Both the position numbers and the translations under genes were made by a program. Below are positions 8,824 to 17,079 of a stretch of DNA of 64,000 bases, in pieces. The notes under the pieces are model-generated. The model ran no database searches and had not been told where the DNA came from. It was given only the letters and a program-made list of their open reading frames with translations. The stretch spans positions 310,001 through 374,000 of the forward strand of contig NZ_QHLY01000005.1 in the NCBI RefSeq assembly GCF_003185895.1, read 5' to 3'. Position 1 is the first letter of the stretch, and each line of letters opens with the position of its first letter. The DNA comes from Cryobacterium arcticum. GTDB taxonomy: Bacteria; Actinomycetota; Actinomycetes; Actinomycetales; Microbacteriaceae.

Positions 8824-9066
8824 TCAGCGCCCGTCGACCACGGCGACCGAGTGCCCCGTCGGCTCGGCCGGCGAGCGCTCGGTCACTCTGTCGGCGCCGG
8901 TCGGTGCCGCGGGTTCCGTGGCCTCGCGGATCTCAGTCTTAAAGATGTTCATCGACTGTCCGACGCTCCGGGCCAGCGCCGGCAGTTTGGTCGAGCCGAA
9001 GAGCAGCAGGATGACGACAAGGATGATGATGGCGTGCCAGCCGGTGAGGTTCTGAAGCAGTCCCAT
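8824..9066 (-). CDS. tatA: Sec-independent protein translocase subunit TatA
   Basis: This 80-residue protein shows the standard TatA plan: a short N-terminal membrane helix (WHAIIILVVILLL), the hinge FGSTKLP, an amphipathic helix (ALARSVGQSMNIFKTEIRE) and a polar tail. TatA polymerises to form the passage for folded substrates. It follows the dioxygenase gene by 48 bases and precedes tatC by 5, so the whole set is probably one transcript. Length and motifs are typical. Confidence 0.9.
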   Translation of the reverse strand: MGLLQNLTGWHAIIILVVILLLFGSTKLPALARSVGQSMNIFKTEIREATEPAAPTGADRVTERSPAEPTGHSVAVVDGR

Positions 9067-9114
9067 GAGTTCGGTGTCCTTCTCTCGGTATCAGCAGGGT
9101 GGGGTCAGGAAGGG

Positions 9115-10086
9115 TTACTGGGTGGGCGCATCGGAGGGCGGGGTGCCTCCGCCGCCACTGGGCGGAGTGCCGCCACCGCCGCCGCCATCGGGTGAGGAGC
9201 CCGCGGTAGGTGTGGTGGTCGTGTCCACCCGGGCCGTGAGGTTGACGACGTACCCGGAGGTGACGTCACCGGTCACGGTGGCGAGCTGCAGGGCTCCGCC
9301 GTCATCGCCGAAGACGTTGTCGTTGTCGAGGGTGACCTGCGACAGGTTCGCGGTGGAACCCTCGTAGCCGGCCAGCTTGTAGACCGTGCTGCTGGTGTTC
9401 TCCGGCAGGGCCGCCTGCGAGGTGGAGATGGCGTTGGCAGCATCCGAAATCGAGTCGACATCGGGGTAGACCTCGAAGTGGATGTGCGGCCAGCGGCCGG
9501 TGTAGCAGGCCGGGTAGATCGACGTGAAGGTGACCTGGCCCGCACTGTCGGCGATCTGCACGCCGCGCAGGTAGGTCTCCTCTTCAATGCCGTCGGAGTA
9601 CATCGAGTAGCCGCCGGCGGCGTCGCAGTGCCAGACGTACACCGCGGTGTCGGCGAATGGCGCATCGTTGTTGTTCATGTCCAGCACGGTCAGGGTGAAG
9701 GTCATCGGAACGCCCTCGGCCGTGAGCCCGCCGCCGATGCTCGAGCGGATGTCGCTGCGCACGATGCCGGACTCCTCGAGCACGTTGACCCCGTTGGAGC
9801 CGTCGCCGGGGTAGGGCCCGGCGGTCTCGTCCGGGATCTCGCCGGTGCTGGTGGTGGCGGTGGCGGTGGACGTGCTGGTGCTACCGGAGGCATCGGTGGC
9901 GCAGGCGGCCAGGGCGACCGCGCCGGCCCCCACACCGATCAGGCTCAGGATGTTGCGGCGGCTGATCAGGGTGCGCAGGTCGAAGGCGACCCCCTGGTCG
10001 ACGACCTCGTCGTCGGCGCGGTCGAGCAGGCGGCCCTCGTAGGCGGGGCCGGCCGGGGTGGAATCTGGTTCAGGGATGCGGCTCAT
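9115..10086 (-). CDS. Tat-exported intradiol ring-cleavage dioxygenase-like lipoprotein
   Basis: This 323-residue protein resembles catechol/protocatechuate intradiol dioxygenases, which use non-haem Fe(III) to split aromatic diols. A 40-residue N-terminal extension leads to a twin-arginine motif (SRRNILS), a hydrophobic stretch and a lipobox (LAAC), so it should be exported folded and lipid-anchored outside the cell. The catalytic core carries ETAGPYPGDG, the first Tyr ligand region GGYSMYSD, and CYTGRWPHIHFE with the Tyr-x(n)-His-x-His iron ligands. The C-terminus is a Gly/Pro-rich low-complexity tail. It leads an operon with tatA, tatC, tatB and a CMD gene. Family members outside the cell are poorly characterised; the true substrate is unknown. 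Confidence 0.85.
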   Translation of the reverse strand: MSRIPEPDSTPAGPAYEGRLLDRADDEVVDQGVAFDLRTLISRRNILSLIGVGAGAVALAACATDASGSTSTSTATATTSTGEIPDETAGPYPGDGSNGVNVLEESGIVRSDIRSSIGGGLTAEGVPMTFTLTVLDMNNNDAPFADTAVYVWHCDAAGGYSMYSDGIEEETYLRGVQIADSAGQVTFTSIYPACYTGRWPHIHFEVYPDVDSISDAANAISTSQAALPENTSSTVYKLAGYEGSTANLSQVTLDNDNVFGDDGGALQLATVTGDVTSGYVVNLTARVDTTTTPTAGSSPDGGGGGGTPPSGGGGTPPSDAPTQ

Positions 10087-10102
10087 GGCTGCCTCTCGAA
10101 TT

Positions 10103-10129
10103 GGTGTCTGTCATTTCCGGTACGACACC
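10103..10129. promoter_or_regulatory. Inverted repeat upstream of the dioxygenase-tat operon
   Basis: GGTGTC (10103-10108) and GACACC (10124-10129) form a perfect 6-base inverted repeat with a 15-base spacer, 17 bases upstream of the dioxygenase start at 10086. It sits in the 121-base gap after the aldolase gene, where a separate promoter for the dioxygenase operon would lie. It is a reasonable operator candidate; no regulator is identified. Confidence 0.35.
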
Positions 10130-10207
10130 TATCCTGCGAGGGTCACCTGTGATCCCCTTGGCTCCTGCTATGTCATTCCTATGAGCCCTCTGTGCGGCTG
10201 ACGGTGA

Positions 10208-10846
10208 TCAGGCGCCGGCCGTGAGCAGGCCGGCCAGCTGGGCGAGCTGCCGCGGGTCTTCGAGGGCTGAGCCGACGGCCACCACCCGCACGCCGGCGTC
10301 GAGGAACTGCCCGGCGTTGGTGGCGTCGAGCCCACCGGTCGCCACGAAGCGCACCTGCGGGAACGGGCCGCGGATATGCCGGAACCAGTCGGCACCGAGC
10401 CAGGCCGCGGGAAAGGCCTTCATCCAGGTGAGCCCGAGTCCGCAGGCGATCTGCACCTCGCTCGGCGTGGAGACGCCGGGCAGCATGGGGATACCGTGCT
10501 CCTGGGCGGCGAGCACGACCCGCGGGTCGAGCCCGGGTGAGACGAGGTAACGGGCACCGGCGGCCACCGCCAGCGGGATCTGCCTGGCAGAGACGATGGT
10601 GCCAGCGCCGACGATCTTGCCGCGCTCCTCGGCCAGGCGCGCGACCGCGCGGAGGGCCAGCAGGTCTTCGTCGGACTGCAGGGTGACCTCGACGGAGTCG
10701 ATGCCGAGGTCCCAGGCGGTGGTGGCGAGCGTCACGGCTCGCTCGACGCCCGTGCCGCGGAGGATCGCCATCAGTGGGGCCGTGGCGAACGTTTCGGCGA
10801 AGAAGGTCGCGGTGTCGGCGGTCGGGTCGGTCGTCTCGGTCATCAC
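10208..10846 (-). CDS. eda: 2-dehydro-3-deoxy-phosphogluconate (KDPG) aldolase
   Basis: This 212-residue class I aldolase splits KDPG into pyruvate and glyceraldehyde 3-phosphate, the last step of uronate catabolism. VEVTLQSDED carries the conserved Glu, and TWMKAFPAAWLG contains the Schiff-base Lys in the KxFPA motif. VSPGLDP and FVATGGLDATNAGQFLDAG complete the phosphate-binding barrel. The start overlaps the end of the kinase gene by four bases (ATGA), implying translational coupling. It is the last gene of the long uronate operon. A KDPGal aldolase activity is possible, since the families overlap. Confidence 0.93.
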   Translation of the reverse strand: MMTETTDPTADTATFFAETFATAPLMAILRGTGVERAVTLATTAWDLGIDSVEVTLQSDEDLLALRAVARLAEERGKIVGAGTIVSARQIPLAVAAGARYLVSPGLDPRVVLAAQEHGIPMLPGVSTPSEVQIACGLGLTWMKAFPAAWLGADWFRHIRGPFPQVRFVATGGLDATNAGQFLDAGVRVVAVGSALEDPRQLAQLAGLLTAGA

Positions 10847-11763
10847 AGCACTCTTTCGTCGATGGAGTCTCCCGTGGTCTGGAGGGTGAGGGCGGCACGG
10901 CGATGGCCCGCTCGCAGGCGTTCCGCGGGTGTCGCGCCCTCGAGGAGTGCGGCGAGATAACCGCCGGCGAAGGCGTCGCCGGCACCGACCACGTCGACGA
11001 CGTCGACCACGAGAGCGGGCTCAAAGACTTCCTGGTCACCCAGGTAGGTCGTCGCTCCTATTGAGCCGTCCTTGACCACGAGTTCGGGCACGTCGGCAAA
11101 GTGGGCGCGCACCTCACTGGCCGAGACGGTGCCCCACAGGCTCTCCGCCTCGTCGCGGCCGGTGAACACGAGGTCGGCCCGGCGGGCCAGCGCCGCGAGG
11201 GCGTCCGCCGCCACGGCGCAGTCCCAGAGGGCGAGCCGGTGGTTGACGTCGAAGCTGACCAGCACTCCGGCGTCCCGGGCGCGGCGCATCAGCCGGCGGA
11301 GGAACCCGGCCGCCGAATCGGAGATGGCCGCCGTGATGCCGGACACATGCAGGATGCGCACTCCCCGCAGGTCCACCAGCTCGGCATCCGCGATCGACAG
11401 CTGTGACGCCGCCGAACCGGCGCGGTAGTACCGCACGCCATTTCCGGGATCCTTGACGTACAGCCCGGTCGGATGCACCGGGTCGGTGATCACCGACGAC
11501 ACGTCCACGCCGCGTGCCTTCAGTTGGGCGCGCACCCGGCGGCCGAGCGCGTCGTCACCGAGACGGCTGAACCACCCGGCGCGGTGCCCGAGCGCTGCCA
11601 CGTGGGCGGCGACGTTCGATTCCGCTCCGCCCGCGTCGAGGCGGAAGTGCTCGGCCTCGGCCAGCCGGTCGCCGGTGAGGGGCGCGACCATCGCCATCGT
11701 CTCACCGACGGCGAGCAGTTCCGGGCCGGTGCCGGGCGGCGGCGTGGGCATGACGTTCGTCAT
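10843..11763 (-). CDS. kdgK: 2-keto-3-deoxygluconate kinase (PfkB family)
   Basis: This 306-residue PfkB/ribokinase-family kinase should phosphorylate KDG to KDPG. The N-terminal family signature is GGAESNVAAHVAALG and the C-terminal one is DVVGAGDAFAGGYLAAL, with the catalytic Asp of the GAGD motif. The gene overlaps kduI upstream and eda downstream by four bases each. Placement directly between kduI and the KDPG aldolase gene makes KDG the likely substrate rather than ribose or fructose. Confidence 0.9.
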   Translation of the reverse strand: MTNVMPTPPPGTGPELLAVGETMAMVAPLTGDRLAEAEHFRLDAGGAESNVAAHVAALGHRAGWFSRLGDDALGRRVRAQLKARGVDVSSVITDPVHPTGLYVKDPGNGVRYYRAGSAASQLSIADAELVDLRGVRILHVSGITAAISDSAAGFLRRLMRRARDAGVLVSFDVNHRLALWDCAVAADALAALARRADLVFTGRDEAESLWGTVSASEVRAHFADVPELVVKDGSIGATTYLGDQEVFEPALVVDVVDVVGAGDAFAGGYLAALLEGATPAERLRAGHRRAALTLQTTGDSIDERVL

Positions 11764-12596
11764 TTCAGATCGGTGATCGGGGCGGCATCCATGTCGTCGA
11801 AGGCCTGGTTCTCACCGGCCATTGCCCAGACGAAGGAGTACGCCGCCGTGCCGACTCCGGAGTGTAGCGACCAGCTCGGCGAGATGATCGCCTGGCGGTC
11901 GGCCACCACCAGATGACGGGTCTCTTCACGCTCGCCGAGCAGGTGGATGACGCGGGCGTCGGCCGGAACATCGAAATAGAGGTAGCACTCGGTGCGCCGG
12001 TCGTGGGTGTGCGCGGGCATGGTGTTCCACATCGACCCGGGGTGCAACTGGGTGACGCCCATCACGATCTGGCAGGACTGCACGCCGTTCTCGTGGATGT
12101 ACTGGTTGAGCGTGCGCCGGTTGGAGGTGACCTGGTCGCCGAGTTCGCGCACGGTGCCCTGCCCGGGCGCGACGAGCGCCGTCGGGTAGGTGGTGTGCGC
12201 GGGCGCGGAGAACAGGTAGAACTGCGCTCCGGCCTCCGCGCCGGCCGGCGCATCGGCAAAGACCACATCCCGGATGCCACGGCCGAGGTAGAGGCACGCG
12301 CCGGTCTCGAGTTCGTAGGTTTCGCCATCCGCCGTCACCGTGCCAGGGCCGCCGACGTTGATGATGCCCAGCTCACGGTGCTCGAGGAAGTACTCGCTGC
12401 GGATCTCGGGGTAGCCCGGCAGTACCAGGTCGGTTCCCGCCGGCACGGCGCCGCCGAGCACGATGCGGTCGTGGTGGGTGTACGTCACGCGGATCTCGCC
12501 GGGAACGAAGAGTTCGGGTATGAGGAAGGTTGCTCGCAGGTCGCCGGTGGTCATGCCCGGAATCTGGGTCGGGTTGGTGGCGTATCGCTGTTCCAT
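11760..12596 (-). CDS. kduI: 4-deoxy-L-threo-5-hexosulose-uronate ketol-isomerase
   Basis: KduI isomerises 5-keto-4-deoxyuronate (DKI), the spontaneous product of unsaturated uronate, to 2,5-diketo-3-deoxygluconate (DKII). The protein is 278 residues, the usual KduI length, from an ATG at 12596; the longer open frame upstream lacks coding character. MEQRYATNPTQIPGMTT at the N-terminus and PAHTHDRRTECYLYFD, which carries the zinc-binding His-x-His...Glu set of the cupin fold, are typical. It ends by overlapping kdgK and starts 29 bases after kduD. Cytoplasmic. Confidence 0.95.
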   Translation of the reverse strand: MEQRYATNPTQIPGMTTGDLRATFLIPELFVPGEIRVTYTHHDRIVLGGAVPAGTDLVLPGYPEIRSEYFLEHRELGIINVGGPGTVTADGETYELETGACLYLGRGIRDVVFADAPAGAEAGAQFYLFSAPAHTTYPTALVAPGQGTVRELGDQVTSNRRTLNQYIHENGVQSCQIVMGVTQLHPGSMWNTMPAHTHDRRTECYLYFDVPADARVIHLLGEREETRHLVVADRQAIISPSWSLHSGVGTAAYSFVWAMAGENQAFDDMDAAPITDLK

Positions 12597-12625
12597 GGTG
12601 CTCCTTGGTCGGTATCGGGTCGGTG

Positions 12626-13390
12626 TCAGCGCACGAGCCAGCCGCCGTCCACCGGCAGCACGGTGCCGGTGACATAGGCTGACGCGTCGGACGCGAGGAA
12701 GACGAATGCGCCCTGCAGGTCGGCGGGCGTACCCCACCGGCCAGCGGGGATGCGGGCCAGGATCGAGCGCTCACGTTCGACGTCGGCGCGAAGGGCCGCG
12801 GTGTTATCGGTCGCCATATAGCCGGGCGCGATGGCGTTGACGGTGACGCCCGACGCCGCCCACTCGTTGGCAAGGGCCTTGGTGAGGCCGGCGACGGCAT
12901 GTTTGGAGGCCGTGTAGGCGGGCACGAAGACGCCGCCCTGGAAGGACAACATCGAGGCGATGTTGATGATGCGCCCGTGGCCTTGTGCCAACATGTGTCG
13001 CCCGGCGGCTTGGGAGAGATGGAAGACCGCATCGAGGTTGATCGACAGCACGTCGTTCCAGCTGTCCGCGGCAAAATCCACGGCCGGCGCACGGTGGATG
13101 ATGCCGGCATTGTTCACCAGGATGTGCAGGTCACCGAGCTCGTCGACCACCTCGGTCACCGCCGAGGCGATCTCGTCGGGAGTGGCCTGCACCAGGTCTC
13201 GCCGGATCAGGTGCACCCGCCGGCCGAGCGCACGGATCTTCTCGGCGGTGTCGCTCGCGTCGGCACGGTCGAGCAGCGCGACGTCGGCGCCGGCCTCGGC
13301 CAGGGCGAGAGCGGCGCCCTGGCCGAGGCCCCGGGTCGAACCGGTGACGAGGGCGACCTGCCCGTCGAGGCGGAAGGAATCAAGAATCAT
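12626..13390 (-). CDS. kduD: 2-dehydro-3-deoxy-D-gluconate 5-dehydrogenase (SDR)
   Basis: This 254-residue short-chain dehydrogenase reduces DKII to KDG with NAD(P)H. The cofactor motif is TGSTRGLGQG (residues 16-25), followed by NNAG, the catalytic Tyr-x3-Lys in YTASKHA, and APGYMATDNT. The C-terminal LPVDGGWLVR is characteristic of KduD. The ATG at 13390 lies inside the 3' end of the FAH gene (11-base overlap). Its position directly before kduI supports KduD over other SDR functions. Confidence 0.92.
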   Translation of the reverse strand: MILDSFRLDGQVALVTGSTRGLGQGAALALAEAGADVALLDRADASDTAEKIRALGRRVHLIRRDLVQATPDEIASAVTEVVDELGDLHILVNNAGIIHRAPAVDFAADSWNDVLSINLDAVFHLSQAAGRHMLAQGHGRIINIASMLSFQGGVFVPAYTASKHAVAGLTKALANEWAASGVTVNAIAPGYMATDNTAALRADVERERSILARIPAGRWGTPADLQGAFVFLASDASAYVTGTVLPVDGGWLVR

Positions 13391-14279
13391 GGCGGTCCCC
13401 GATCTGGTTGGTGCTGATGGGATCGATGAAGGTGGTGGTGAGTTCGCCCAGGCCGGCGACCCGGATGGTCACGGCGTCGCCGTGGCCGAGCGGCCGGTGC
13501 TCGTCCTGCGCCTGCGGCAGTTTCTGCGGGGTTCCGGTGGAGATGACGTCCCCGGGCTCTAGGGTCATGACCTGGCTCAGGTAGTGCACGAGGAACGCCA
13601 TCGGGAAGATCATGGTGGCGGTGCTTTGCGACACGGTCACGACGCCATCCCGAAGAACCTCGACGAGCAGGTCCTGGGGGTCGGGCACCTCGTCGGCGGT
13701 GACCAGTTCGGGGCCGAGCGGGCCGAAGCCGTCGAAGCACTTGCCGAGTTCCCACTGGCTGGACCGGCCCTGCCAGTCCCGGTCGGAGATGTCATTGAAG
13801 AGGGCGTAGCCGGCAACGTAGTCCAGGGCGGACTCGAGCGGCACGTCATGAGCGCGGCGGCCGATGACGATCGCGATCTCGCCCTCGTAGTCCACGGAGG
13901 TACTGGCGCGCGGCAGCACCACCGGGTCACCGGGGGCCCCCAGAACGTTCGGCGTCTTGACGAAGACGTCGGGATAGGCCGGGTCGCCGGCAGTCGGGTC
14001 CTCTCCGGCAGGCACGTGCCCGCGGTAGTTGTAGCCGAGGCAGACGATCTTGCCGGGCCGCACGGGAGGGAGCAACTGCACATCGGCCAGTAGAGGCAGG
14101 CCCTCTGGCGATGCCGCGGCACGCTCGACCACGCCGCGGGTGGCGGCGAGAGTCTGCGCATCGCTGATGATCTCCTCGACGGTGAACGGGCCCAGTCTCA
14201 CGACGAGATCGCCACGGTGCGAGGCGATGACGGCGCCGGCCTGAGCGCCGCCGGGGCGGGCGTAGCTGATGAGCCTCAC
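13380..14279 (-). CDS. Fumarylacetoacetate hydrolase (FAH) family protein 2
   Basis: This 299-residue paralogue of the FAH protein at 5808-6695 shares VCLGYNYRGH, SVDYEGEIAIVIG, NDISDRDWQGRSSQW, KCFDGFGPLGP, and GDVISTGTP. The metal-binding acidic residues are intact. The GTG start at 14279 overlaps the stop of the GH88 gene (GTGA), and the 3' end overlaps kduD by 11 bases. A second copy embedded between GH88 and kduD suggests a real part in uronide catabolism. No step of the textbook pathway needs such an enzyme, so the reaction is open: lactone, diketo-acid or modified-uronate cleavage are possibilities. Confidence 0.88.
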   Translation of the reverse strand: MRLISYARPGGAQAGAVIASHRGDLVVRLGPFTVEEIISDAQTLAATRGVVERAAASPEGLPLLADVQLLPPVRPGKIVCLGYNYRGHVPAGEDPTAGDPAYPDVFVKTPNVLGAPGDPVVLPRASTSVDYEGEIAIVIGRRAHDVPLESALDYVAGYALFNDISDRDWQGRSSQWELGKCFDGFGPLGPELVTADEVPDPQDLLVEVLRDGVVTVSQSTATMIFPMAFLVHYLSQVMTLEPGDVISTGTPQKLPQAQDEHRPLGHGDAVTIRVAGLGELTTTFIDPISTNQIGDRHDS

Positions 14280-15457
14280 CAGAACGACTTCCAACCGGGC
14301 AGGGCGACCCTGGTGAGCGCTTCGAGATAGAAGTAGTCGCCCCACAGGGTGCCTTCGTCGACGCCGTTGTTCTTCGGCAGGTCGTACACGCTGTGCAACA
14401 GCAGCGCGTCGGAGTCCTCGGGGGTGGCCGGCGTGTAGTTCTCGATCAGGGAGGCGAGCATGGTGTGCGCCGCCTCGGTTGCGCGGGTCGCGCGCTCCCC
14501 TGCACCCTCGAGATCGGCGAGTTCGAGCAGACCGCACACCGCGATCGCGGCCGATGAGCTGTCGCGCGGCGCATCGCTGCCGTCGTTGTAGACGAGGTCC
14601 CAGAACGGCACCGAGTCGGCAGGGAGGTGGGCGAGAAAGTAATCGGCGCAGCGCCAGGCAGCGTCGAGGAGGAGCGGGTCACCGGTGGCGCGGTAGTTCA
14701 GCGCAAACCCGTAGATACCCCAGGCCTGGCCGCGGGCCCAGCAGGAGTCGTCGAACGCGCCCTGTTCGGTCGCGCCGCGCAGCGCCTCGCCGGTTTCGGC
14801 ATCCCAGTAGAAGGTGTGGAAGGTCGAGTTGTCGGCGCGCACGATGTGCTCGCGCAGTTGAGCAGTGTGACGGCGCACGGCGTCGGGGTAGCGCGGGTCG
14901 CCGGTTTGCTCGCTGGCCCAGGTGAGCAGCGGCATGTTCATGAGGCTGTCGACGATGGTGCGCCCGCGCTGCCTCGGGTCGGAGAGGTCGCCCCAGGCCT
15001 GGATGATGCCGGCCGGCTCGAGCAGTCTGAGCATGAGGTGGTCGGCGGCGAGCAGCGCGGCCTCGCGGCCTTCGGTGTCGCCGAGCAGACGCCAGGCCGG
15101 CACCGTCGACAGGCTGTAGAGAAAGCCGAGATCGTGCGTGTCGAGGTCTTCGCCGGCCCTCACCCGCCGGGAGAAGTCCGCCGAGTGGGCGAGGGCGGCG
15201 GTGCGGTAGGCGTCAGTATGGGTGAGCTCCCAGGCCAGCCACTCCATGCCGCTGAAGAAGCTGGTGGTCCAACCGCGGTTGCCGCCGAGCGGGAAGCCGG
15301 TGACCGCCGGCCGCGGTAGGTACCGTCCATCGGTGGTGGTGTCGTCGGGGTAGCCGGCACCGAAGGTCGCACTGTTGCGGAGCACGGTCTGGAGCGCGGC
15401 GGCTATCGCCGTGTCGACCGAGGTTTCGGTCGTACCGGGCGTGAGTGGGGTCGTCAT
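14276..15457 (-). CDS. GH88 family unsaturated glucuronyl hydrolase
   Basis: This 393-residue enzyme releases unsaturated glucuronic or galacturonic acid from lyase-generated oligosaccharides (hyaluronan, chondroitin, heparin, gellan or pectin types). The two Asp residues of the family are present: Asp109 in HDLGF and Asp170 in IVDSLMNMPLL. CWARGQAWGIYGF, SVPFWDLVYND, DSSSAAIA and TLWGDYFYLEALTR also match. There is no signal peptide, so it is cytoplasmic. It overlaps the FAH gene by four bases and follows the DUF624 gene by 12. The product feeds KduI and KduD downstream in the same operon. Confidence 0.93.
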   Translation of the reverse strand: MTTPLTPGTTETSVDTAIAAALQTVLRNSATFGAGYPDDTTTDGRYLPRPAVTGFPLGGNRGWTTSFFSGMEWLAWELTHTDAYRTAALAHSADFSRRVRAGEDLDTHDLGFLYSLSTVPAWRLLGDTEGREAALLAADHLMLRLLEPAGIIQAWGDLSDPRQRGRTIVDSLMNMPLLTWASEQTGDPRYPDAVRRHTAQLREHIVRADNSTFHTFYWDAETGEALRGATEQGAFDDSCWARGQAWGIYGFALNYRATGDPLLLDAAWRCADYFLAHLPADSVPFWDLVYNDGSDAPRDSSSAAIAVCGLLELADLEGAGERATRATEAAHTMLASLIENYTPATPEDSDALLLHSVYDLPKNNGVDEGTLWGDYFYLEALTRVALPGWKSFW

Positions 15458-15469
15458 CGGTAGTGTTCC

Positions 15470-16156
15470 TTAGCTGCGGCCCGGCGCGAGCGCCGGGACC
15501 TCGTCGATGGAGAGAACGGGTCGAAGGGTGTACCGGGAGTTCGCCCAGGCGAAGTACAGCGCCGGCGCGGCGGTCAGGCCGAGCGCGATGGCGGGCATAC
15601 TCGCGAACAACGCGACCTGGGTGCCGATCACGAGCAGGGAGACGACGGTCAGGTACCACCGGCGCACGCACAGGTAGAGGCTCGCCCGGATCACGTCGAG
15701 GAAGCGGGCTCCCGGAACATCCGAGATCGCGACCAGGCTGACCAGGGTGACTGCGCCCACCAGCACGGTGAGCACGGCCAGAACGGGAACAATCACGACG
15801 GAGAGGCCGCTGTCGGCGAAGAACCGCAGGTCGACGATCAGCACGACCACCACGGCGGTGGCTGCGCCGCCGAGCAGGAACGCTCGACGCCAGGTGGCGA
15901 GCCAGCCGGCCAGGAAGGCGCGGGCGGGGGTGACGCCGTTGCGGCTGAACTCCCGGAAGGTGGCGAACGCCGCGCTGACGCCGGGGGCGCAGAACGGTGC
16001 CGCGGCGGCCAGCAACGGCCAGGACCGGGCGGGGTCCGTCGTGACCAGCAGCAGCACGAACGGGAGGCAGGAAATGACCAGCAGCACGTTGGTGATCAGG
16101 GCGAGATAGACCACACCGGCGATCATCGTGTAGGTGCCGTGCGCGAGTGGCTTCAT
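15470..16156 (-). CDS. DUF624 (YesL-like) membrane protein
   Basis: This 228-residue membrane protein has about five hydrophobic segments. YesL-like DUF624 proteins are found beside sugar ABC transporters in polysaccharide-degradation clusters, including the Bacillus rhamnogalacturonan locus; their function is not established. The ATG at 16156 is the first residue of MKPLAHGTYTMIAGVVYLALITN, which resembles the family N-terminus. It sits 5 bases after the permease gene and 12 before GH88, so it is co-transcribed with both. An accessory role for the transporter is an inference. Confidence 0.78.
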   Translation of the reverse strand: MKPLAHGTYTMIAGVVYLALITNVLLVISCLPFVLLLVTTDPARSWPLLAAAAPFCAPGVSAAFATFREFSRNGVTPARAFLAGWLATWRRAFLLGGAATAVVVVLIVDLRFFADSGLSVVIVPVLAVLTVLVGAVTLVSLVAISDVPGARFLDVIRASLYLCVRRWYLTVVSLLVIGTQVALFASMPAIALGLTAAPALYFAWANSRYTLRPVLSIDEVPALAPGRS

Positions 16157-16161
16157 CTCGA

Positions 16162-17079
16162 TCAGCCCTTCATTCCGCTGGTGGCCAGACCCTCGACGAA
16201 GTACTTCTGTCCGACGAGGAAGATGATCGCGATCGGGATCACCGAGATGGTGAGTCCGGCGAACAGCAGGGCGTAATTCGTGTCGAAGAGGTTGCTCACG
16301 AAGCTCTTGAGGCCGAGCTGCACGGTCCACAGGTTCGGGTCGCGCAGGTAGATCAGCGGGCCGAGGTAGTCGTTCCAGGTATTGACGAAGGTGAGCAGGG
16401 CGAGGCTGGCCAGCGCGGGGACCGACAGCGGCAGCATGATGCGCCGCCAGATGCCGTATTCGCTGAGCCCGTCCAGGCGGGCGGCCTCGGAGAGTTCCTC
16501 GGGGATGGTCTCGTAATACTGCTTCATCAGGAAGACACCGAATGCGCCGAACGCCTGCAGCAGCACGATCGACCACAGCGTGTTCGAGACCTTGAGCTCC
16601 GACATGAGGATGAACTGCGGGATCATGTAGGACTGCCACGGCACGGCGATGGTGCCGATGTAGACCAGGAACAGCGCGTCCCGGCCGGGGAAGCGGATGC
16701 GGGCGAAGCCGTAGGCGGCGAACGATCCGGTGAGCACCTGCAGGAACGTCACCACCACCGAGAGGAACATCGTGTTGCGAATCCAGGTGAGCATGTCGCT
16801 CTTGGTCCAGATTTCGACGTAGTTGTTCCAGACGAAGATCTCGGGGAACCAGGTCACCGGCACCGAGAACACCTCGTTCGAGGTCTTCAGCGAGCTGATC
16901 ACCATCCAGATGAACGGGGTGAACAGCCCGAGCGCGGCGATGATGAGCACGGCGTAGCCGGCCACCCGGCCCGCCCGCCGCAACGGCGTGCCGGCGCGCG
17001 GGCGGTGCTTGGGTGGGGTGGAGTCTGCGAGCTTGCGCAGCCCGCGAACGTCCTCGACGGGAACCATGAGACCGGTCAT
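16162..17079 (-). CDS. Carbohydrate ABC transporter permease (MalG/YesQ type)
   Basis: This 305-residue inner-membrane protein has six predicted helices and the permease EAA loop, EELSEAARLDGLSEYGIWRR, which docks the ATPase. The N-terminal cytoplasmic stretch is rather polar. Its start overlaps the stop of the other permease gene by one base (TGATG), showing translational coupling. Together with the lipoprotein at 19409-18111 it forms a family-1 type oligosaccharide importer. No ATPase gene is nearby, so a shared MsmX/MsiK-like ATPase is probably used. Confidence 0.92.
   Translation of the reverse strand: MTGLMVPVEDVRGLRKLADSTPPKHRPRAGTPLRRAGRVAGYAVLIIAALGLFTPFIWMVISSLKTSNEVFSVPVTWFPEIFVWNNYVEIWTKSDMLTWIRNTMFLSVVVTFLQVLTGSFAAYGFARIRFPGRDALFLVYIGTIAVPWQSYMIPQFILMSELKVSNTLWSIVLLQAFGAFGVFLMKQYYETIPEELSEAARLDGLSEYGIWRRIMLPLSVPALASLALLTFVNTWNDYLGPLIYLRDPNLWTVQLGLKSFVSNLFDTNYALLFAGLTISVIPIAIIFLVGQKYFVEGLATSGMKG

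Noticed and set aside
6717-10086. A complete protocatechuate degradation pathway.
   Set aside because: Only a dioxygenase-like and a CMD-like protein are present; the cycloisomerase, enol-lactone hydrolase and CoA-transferase genes are missing, and the dioxygenase is exported while the CMD protein is not.
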